Source: Naematelia aurantialba (lineage: Eukaryota > Basidiomycota > Tremellomycetes > Tremellales > Naemateliaceae). Taken from it: a stretch of 64,000 nucleotides of DNA. The position numbers and the translations under genes are program-made. Of the stretch, positions 57,705 to 64,000 are shown piece after piece. The stretch's first letter is position 1. Each line of letters opens with the position of its first letter. The stretch is taken from contig JAKFAO010000006.1 of assembly GCA_021527695.1 (NCBI GenBank), positions 1 to 64,000 of the forward strand, in the 5' to 3' direction. The notes below the pieces were generated by a model that was not told where the DNA came from, did no database searches, and was given only the letters and a program-made list of their open reading frames with translations.

Positions 57705-59940
57705 ATGGGGTCAAGAATTGTCGCATTTCTTCTGTCCGATACGAGAGTGCTCGGTGTCTACTGGGTTTGGGTGGTCCTGGCCGCCGTGGTGACGCTCTGC
57801 ATTGCCTTGTTCAGCGCCGCGGCGAGTCTCCTTTGGCGAGAGTGGACTGTTGCGCACTACAATCTCGATGGTGGGCTCTCGTCCGCGCACAAGTACAAAC
57901 ACAGGTACAAGATCGATGCTGACCTGCCTGCGCAGGCCCGCATCGCTCTCACTGGCTCTACGGGGAGCTCAAGCGACTTGTCGAAGCTCCGACCGGGAGT
58001 CTGCAGGCATCGTGGGTGGCCGAGTACGGGCCTGTCGTAGCGTACAGCTCCCTCTTCAGGCGCCCCCACATCCTGGTCACCGACGCCCATGCGATTCGGT
58101 ACATGTACACGCATTCCGATCTGTTCGACCCCGAACAATGCGGCACCAAGCGACTACGAGATCTCACGGAGCACAGCCTTGTAGCCCCTGAAGAAGCGGT
58201 CCACCATCGCTGGCGCAACGGTGCCGTGCCCTCCTTCGGCCCGGCACATATCGAGGAGCTCATGACGATCGTCTACTTAAAGACGTGCGAGCTCAAAGAC
58301 AACCTTCTGGAGCGTCTGGATGACCGCAATGGCGAGGGTGATGGAGCAGGGGAGCGCGTAGGCGTCCAAATCGATGTATGGAAGTATCTCAACCAGGCTA
58401 CGAGGGACATCGTTGGTCTCGGCGGCGTTTCTCACGACTGGGAGACGCTCGCCAAGGAACGCAACGAGCTGCTGGAGAGTTGGGACGAGATGCGCGCCGG
58501 ATTCCTAACCAGGCCGTGGTTGTTCATCTGCCAGTTTTTGCCCCGGGCGGACTGGCTCGGCGTGAGTTTTCATGACCCTAGTAACGGCTCTGGCGCATCG
58601 GGCTCATCGGCAGGACTTTACCAAACGGCAAACGAGGGCAAAGGCGGCGCGCGATACCATGTTCGCCAACAGTCAGGCAAGTAGATTCCCGACCTACCCA
58701 CGAGGGCTTGCCCCGCTGAGACAGAGCAGAAAGTCGTGCAAGAGAAGAAACGGCTCATTCAGGCGGAAGCGCAAGGGGAAGTTGAGAAAGCCGATGTGCA
58801 GGGGACGGACCTCTTGACCGCGCTTGGTAGAGTTGTCCACTGGCGACACCTGCTGTTTACACTGACCGTGCAAGTGAGGGCCAACATGGCGCCTGACGTC
58901 AAGTCCGAAGAGCGCCTCACGGACCAGGAGCTCGATTCCCAGATCCCGCTCTCTGTCAGTATCACAACCCCCCTCACAGCAGGCAGATGCCGGCGCCTGA
59001 TGACCCCCACCGCAGTTGATCGAGGGGAGCCAAACAATCGCTTTGGCGCTCACCTGGGCCCTCATCATGCTCGCCAAGCACCATGGGATCCAAGACGCGC
59101 TGCGGGTCGACTGCCAGAGTCTCGCCGATGAGCAGCCATCCTTGTCAGTCTGAGTCTGCTCCCCGCGCATATCTCCTTGCTGCCCAAGTGACCCGTCACA
59201 GGGACGAGCTCGACACCCTCCCCTACCTCGAAGCATTCACACGCGAGATCCTGCGCGTCTACCCGCCTATACCATGCAGCATGCATCAACCGCGCCGAGA
59301 CATCATCCTGCCACTTTCGACGTCCGTCAGAGGCAAAAACGGGGTGATGATGGACGCAATCAACGTCAAGACCGGCACCGGCTTGATGCTCGGTCAGACC
59401 CAAGTCCCTATTGCAGCTTGTCTTGTGTGTGTGCTGACCCGGCGGTTGAGATCATAGCAATGTACAATGTCAATACGTCGACGAGCGTGTTTGGCCCGGA
59501 TGCAGCAGAGTTCCGCCCGGAGCGGTGGCTACATCCAGAGACCATGCCAGAGCACGTCAAGTCCGTACGGGGTGCTTGGGCGAATTTGTTGACTTTCGGA
59601 AGTGGCTCCAGGTCGCGCATGTGAGTAGTCGAGCGCGGCGAGCCATACCCGTGGTCAATCTTCAACAAGGTCACGGACTGTACTTCGATACTCTCCGCTG
59701 ACATCCACTCAGCGGATATCGCTTCGAACTGGCCGAGATCAAAGCCATCTTGTTCACCCTCATCCGGCACTTGGCATTCGAAGAGATCGAAGCGGATCAT
59801 GAGATTGTCCGCGTCGGAGCGTGAGCGTTGTGTCTTATCTGACTCAGCTCGTCGGCTAACGTCTCAGCATTGGTGCCTCGCGGCCAATGATGCCGGGCAG
59901 ACAGGACGCTATTCCAATCATGATTCGCCGTTTGATTTGA
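57705..59940 (+). CDS. Cytochrome P450-like protein lacking the heme cysteine (copy 2)
   Basis: ATG is at 57705 with a membrane anchor (VWVVLAAVVTLCIALF). After splicing the P450 order is complete: HWLYGELKRLVEAPTGSLQ, HHRWRNGAVPSFGPAHIEEL (C helix), AKQKVVQEKKRLIQAEAQGE, I-helix GSQTIALALTWAL, ExxR in FTREILRVYPP, and FRPERWLHPE. The heme loop reads FGSGSRSR followed, after an intron, by IGYRFELAEIKAILF. The position that must be Cys (F-x-x-G-x-R-x-C) is Arg, codon CGC at 59617-59619 instead of TGC. The last exon (SRPMMPGRQDAIPIMIRRLI) ends TGA 59938-59940. Everything else is intact. It is therefore either newly inactivated, carries a sequence error, or has a non-P450 role. Paralog of 13312-15239. 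Confidence 0.85.
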
Positions 59941-60406
59941 ACTGGAGTCGCTGCTTGTGTATAGATAGGTGCTGTACGTATATAGAGACGTTGAGTGTGC
60001 CAGAGTCGGAATCTGTAGAGTCGTTACATGTGTGTAAGTAGCTTCCATACTACCATGCCACTGTGCGCACCCCTGTTTCCGTAATGCTCTCACTCGCCAT
60101 CGCCCCGGAGAGGATAGGGTGGAACTGAAGAAGACGGCAAACAGATGCGGTCTCTTACGGGAAGTTCAGGGCCGAGTAGAGGCATCCATTGCCGCGAGTC
60201 TTCAGGACGTACAGACTATTCCAGATAGGGGTGAATACCACACTCGGAGAGCATGATTGCCTGGAACGTGTGTGGGTCGGCCAGCCAGATTCAGCTCGAC
60301 ACTTTACCAGTTGAACGCACAGCTGGAAGGATGTATGGTAAACTAGCAGTGCATGCATAGACCCACGACTCGATGCTCAATGCTCTCGAATACCCAAGAT
60401 CGATGC
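59941..60406. other. Intergenic region between convergent genes
   Basis: 3' sides of the P450 and the GT18-like gene. Nothing recognisable. Confidence 0.4.
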
Positions 60407-62463
60407 TCACATGACGAAGATCTCACCACCGCCCTCCTGAGTCTCCATGCCCGCTTTCCTCTGCTCGAGGATCCATTCCGCCCGCGACTTCCAATCGGTC
60501 GACATGAACTCGCCGACAATCTGCTCTTGCCTCTCACGGACAGTCCACGGAAGCTGCGTCCTATGACATAGAAATGAGCTCTATTTGTGGAATCTGCCCA
60601 GACCTGAGAAATCCACTGACTGCTCGATCGGAGTACGCAGCGCCTGCCTGATCCCTTCCACAAAACTCGTGTAATTGGCACGCTTGATATGGTACACATA
60701 TCTGACGTCTGTCAGTGCAGACAGCGATATGAGTAGGAGATCCTGTACATACGGAGGGTCTAGATACATCATACCGTGGTGTTGCGAGTTCCTCCAGGAC
60801 CCACGGTCATGATCTTTTGACGAGGGATGGTTGTTCAGATCATACTAAGAGCGTCAGTCAGCTTGGAAACTGGAAACCGGGCTAGCGGTCAAGAAGATCA
60901 GAGAGCAACATTGGAAGAGGCGACCCACAGGGTTGAGGAAGGGGACACCCTAATATCTTTATGAGCTGGATAGACTGACGCGGGTATCGTGAGACCCACC
61001 AAGCTCAGAGCGTTATGCGGACTGGGACTCTCTGTTGGCCAGCCGATCCCCAGCATGCCCCTTGACAGAGCTACTTCCTTCTCGAACTCCACATGTGGTA
61101 GATTGATGCCGACGATGCGAATTCCGTCGGGCAGTTGCATCGGCACCTTCTCCTTTTCCTGTTCGTTTCGATCATCCTTACATGCGCCAACAAATTCGAA
61201 CCCCGGAAACTCGGCTTGCAAGTCGGCGGATGCTCTGGAGAAGAAATCGAGAGGCCAAGCTGGATTGGAGCCAGGGTAGAAGTAGCGTATGAATTTGGCT
61301 AGCACCCAGATTCGCAAAGGTCGCTCGGCTGGCGGGATATGCGGAGGAGATGGGGGAATCTCGATGGTATAGGGCAAATATGTCCAGGCTAGTATCGTCA
61401 ATAGACAAGCGATATTGCAGTAACAGCAGATAGCAACGCACACCGTTCCAAATGGTCGATACTGTCTCGCGAAAACCCAGATTCAGAGTTCACATTCCAG
61501 TGATCACCGACAATACTGGCCTTGTGGCCCGGCATGTAATTGTACACAAACAACTGCGCGCATCAGTCGCTCACGCATGCGTGGAATGTTTGTAGGCCTG
61601 ATGGGCGATGGGATGCACATACCTTCCAAGCAGGGATGCCGTATGGCCGGTTTTCGGTTTTACGATACTCTTCGAATTTGCCTTTCCCATGCGGGTAGGC
61701 TAAAATGAACTGTCGTCTAATCAGTCACACGGCCAGCAGGATTGCCCACCTTGACAAGATCAGGGATCTGGTTGTATATGTACCAGATATAGTCTTGAGT
61801 ACCCATCAGCGAAGTCCCTTGGGAAGTCAAATGACTCACGCCAGTCATCACGCGCGTGAAGGATAGTATAGCCGAACTTTCTAAGTGTTGCATCCTGTTT
61901 GAAGTTTCAATCGAGTACCCGGTCCCCATGAAGACAACCTACTACGGAGTTAACCCTGTCGATACATCAGTACTCGTCACGAGCAGGAAGAAGGTAGATC
62001 GATAGGAAGATAGCTTGGAAAATTATGAGAAAATTCACCAAACACCCTCACCAGCCCCATATCCCTCGTATATTGCCCAATGGGCATGTATATGCCCGTA
62101 TATTACTACCTGCCCGATGTCAGCGTTCGGGGCAGACCATCACTCCCAAGTCTAGCAGCAGCTCACGGTCGTTTGATTCTCTCTGCAAGTGTTCGTCGCT
62201 ATGCATACGGCCAATTTCCGCATCTCAGCCTCGGTATACTGCTTGTAATTGTCCCAACCCCACAGGTCGGCAGGTCGATCTGTGGGGAAATAGGGCTCGA
62301 GCGCCGCAGCGTAGGCCTCGGCCTTTCGGGCGTTGACATCATCATGTGTGGAAGGGTAAAGGACGGCCAGGTAAGGGGACGAGGGATGATGTCGACTGAA
62401 GACGGCCAAGACGATCAAGGGCACCAGCACGAGGGCGACTCGGCGAGACAGGTGCGGAGCCAT
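60407..62463 (-). CDS. GT18-like (MGAT5-type) glycosyltransferase, type II membrane, copy 2
   Basis: A minus-strand gene. ATG is at 62461-62463 (MAPHLSRRVALVLVPLIVLA) and TGA at 60407-60409. The membrane helix is followed by DLWGWDNYKQYTEAEMRKLA, VVIYGHIHAHW, LRKFGYTILHARDDW and YIWYIYNQIPDLVK. Next come RPLRIWVLAKFIRYFYPGSN, the late GT18 block GMLGIGWPTESPSPHNALSL, YTSFVEGIRQALRTP, and the end DWKSRAEWILEQRKAG. Blocks run in the same order as the GT18-like gene at 31988-34203 (its GYIILHAHYGF and IPDLVHMYWGD) but the identity is modest, so the duplication is old. Golgi-lumen sugar transfer is inferred; substrate unknown. It shares a divergent promoter with a GT61-like gene. Confidence 0.7.
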
Positions 62464-62829
62464 GTCGAAAGGAGGATGACGATCACCGGCATCGACGGTG
62501 ATCAGGGGATCCAATTGCCCGCCATCAGGAGCAGTAGGCCTCGGTGAGGAGAGTGTTGAACAGAGGGTGCGAAATGGGGAGAGGGGAGTGCGAACTGATC
62601 GGCGAACAGCCAAGGGAGGGGGGGGCTCGAGCGGGGATCGCCGCCGGCAGAACCACGTGGCGTCTCCAGCAAGTCCCTGAGCTTGACACACCACTCGGCC
62701 ACCTCTACTCGCGCGCATTGAAAGGGCTCGCTCACACCACTGGAAGACCGTTTCTTGCCTTTGTTGTTTGTGATAATCGGGTCGTCATCATCATCTGATC
62801 TTCATACATCCCGTCTTGACCACCCTTGA
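62464..62829. other. Divergent intergenic region between GT18 copy 2 and GT61 copy 3
   Basis: A 366-base bidirectional promoter candidate, nearly the same length as the 385-base one between GT61 copy 1 and GT18 copy 1. GC-rich with a short G run near 62618-62626. No gene. Confidence 0.5.
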
Positions 62830-64000
62830 ATGCCTTCAACTTCACCCTCGAGGCTTAAACCCAGGAGACAAAGTGGCGGCATGGTCAAGCGAAAGTCACC
62901 AACACTGCTCTTCGTCCTCGTCTCGCTGATGGGCGCCGCCATTTTCTGGGCCAGCACTTCATCATCCTCTCCTGCGACACGCGTGTTCTCGACACGCCAT
63001 TACTCTGCGTCTTCTCAATCGTCAGTATACGTGCCGATCAACGGAGAGAAGACAAACTTCGTCAATGGAATAGCGGGAACCAGTCAGTTGTGACCGCTTC
63101 TCTGTTTCTTTCCTTCCCTCCCGCTGTCTCTTTCTTTCCCTACCTCTTTCACTTTCATTCTCTGTCCTTCTCTCCCCATCCGAAACCGACTACGAGTGAT
63201 GCTAATGGCCATCAGCACTCTGGGAGAACATCTACCTCCGCAACGGCACCTGGTATGTCGTGACCTCACATCCGCAAACAATGCCAGAGATCGGCACCAT
63301 TCTCTGTGCAGAACCTCTGCCAGAGCGAAAACACATTCCAGCTGGCCCAGACCGTTTTCAGTACATCAACCCTAGCGAGGCAGGAGAGATACTAGGGAAA
63401 GTGGCAGTGAGGAAGGCGGGGTTATCGGTAAGAACCACCGGGCCTACTCACGCGGACATGCTGACGAGGAAGATGTTCTTCAACGACGAGCCTGGACCCA
63501 ACGGTCAGAGCTTTTTGGCTCACTACTTCCATTGTGAGTCTGAGAGCATGCGCCGAGCTGACCGTCTCAGTCAGTACGCTAGCATTTTAGAGCTCTAGAC
63601 CAGATTACGTAGCTAACGTAATCGATCTTTCCCCAACTCAGTTGGTAAGTTTCGCTCCGTTGCTCGACGATGAGAAATATGCTGATGACCGCAGCCGAGG
63701 TTTTCCTCTCCGCATGGCGGCTAGTGACATCGACATACGGTACCATACCTCTTCCTGAACGACTCATGTATCGCACTGTCCCTGACGATTGGGTACGTTC
63801 CTTACCAATCCATATGGCGCTTGAGCTGTCTGACGACGCGCAGCGGGATAAGGCGGGTTTGACCACTTGGTTTCAGCAGAGTGTGATGCCGAATACCATC
63901 ATCGAGGACGCACCGGTTTGGCAGGATAGGAAGGCTGCTCAGACCACATTCGTCTTCGACAAGGTATGTCCGTGGAACTTGTGCGACTCTGGGAGGATCT
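62830..64000 (+). CDS. GT61-like glycosyltransferase, type II membrane, copy 3 (partial, runs off the window)
   Basis: ATG is at 62830 (MPSTSPSRLKPRRQSGGMVK), a basic tail and a membrane helix (LLFVLVSLMGAAIFW). The following exons give TLWENIYLRNGTWYVVTSHP, FLAHYFHF joined to AEVFLSAWRLVTSTYGTIPL, LPERLMYRTVPDDWRDKAG and MPNTIIEDAPVWQDRKAAQT. The HYFHFAE segment corresponds to HHYYHFAAE and VYHWIGE of the other two GT61 genes, where the lumenal domain contacts substrate. The diagnostic GVHGNG motif would lie beyond base 64000. The family call therefore rests on the N-terminal half only. Confidence 0.65.

Noticed and set aside
1..64000. tRNA, rRNA, CRISPR or bacterial-type operon signals
   Set aside because: No T-loop-like GGTTCGAATCC context, rRNA core sequence or regularly spaced repeats with spacers were seen; intron-rich genes rule out a prokaryote.

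Overview
The window is the left end of a chromosome from a basidiomycete fungus, most likely a Tremellomycete yeast. It opens directly on about nine copies of the 8-base repeat TAACCCCC (TTAGGGGG on the other strand), the telomere unit I associate with Cryptococcus and relatives. The genes are densely packed on both strands. They are split by many introns of about 36-70 bases with GTGAGT/GTAAGT-type donors, and some exons are only 10-14 bases. No bacterial signals, CRISPR arrays, rRNA or recognisable tRNA genes were seen. Exon boundaries were worked out by eye from reading-frame continuity and splice sites, so gene ends are firmer than internal junctions.

Bases 1-2.2 kb: subtelomere. It holds telomeric repeats, an open frame starting within a few bases of them, an OTU-type cysteine protease domain, an extraordinary density of the hexamer GTCC(A/C)C on both strands, and a 206-base tandem duplication with poly-C runs. 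2.2-23 kb: a metabolic block. It has a 2-oxoglutarate/Fe(II) oxygenase interrupted by an in-frame TAG, a sugar porter, a Cys-rich heavy-metal P1B-ATPase, a small mitochondrial-type protein, a cytochrome P450, L-arabinitol 4-dehydrogenase, a type II membrane GT-like protein, an SGNH/GDSL esterase, and a second 2OG oxygenase. 24-29 kb: two tandem paralogs of an unrecognised family, then the essential purine gene ADE16/17. 29.6-49 kb: a glycan-related island. It contains GT61 and GT18 glycosyltransferases in divergent orientation, a conserved fungal unknown (apparently in two pieces), a second GT61, a Spo7-like lipin-phosphatase subunit, a second SGNH protein, a secreted M24 peptidase-like protein and a second copy of the GT-like type II membrane protein. 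48.7-51.7 kb is gene-poor, low-complexity DNA. 51.7-57.2 kb encodes a 1796-residue secreted DUF1996 plus 11-WSC-domain protein. 57.7-60 kb holds a second P450 whose heme-ligand cysteine is replaced by arginine. 60.4-64 kb repeats the GT18/GT61 divergent arrangement; the last GT61-like gene runs off the window.

Taken together, three GT61-like, two GT18-like and two further GT-like type II membrane proteins, two SGNH esterase-type proteins, a large WSC protein, a sugar transporter and a pentose/polyol dehydrogenase sit within 64 kb of a telomere. My inference is a subtelomeric set for building and trimming a secreted or surface glycan, with the repeated divergent GT61-GT18 module as its most distinctive element. 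That role is not demonstrated by the sequence.
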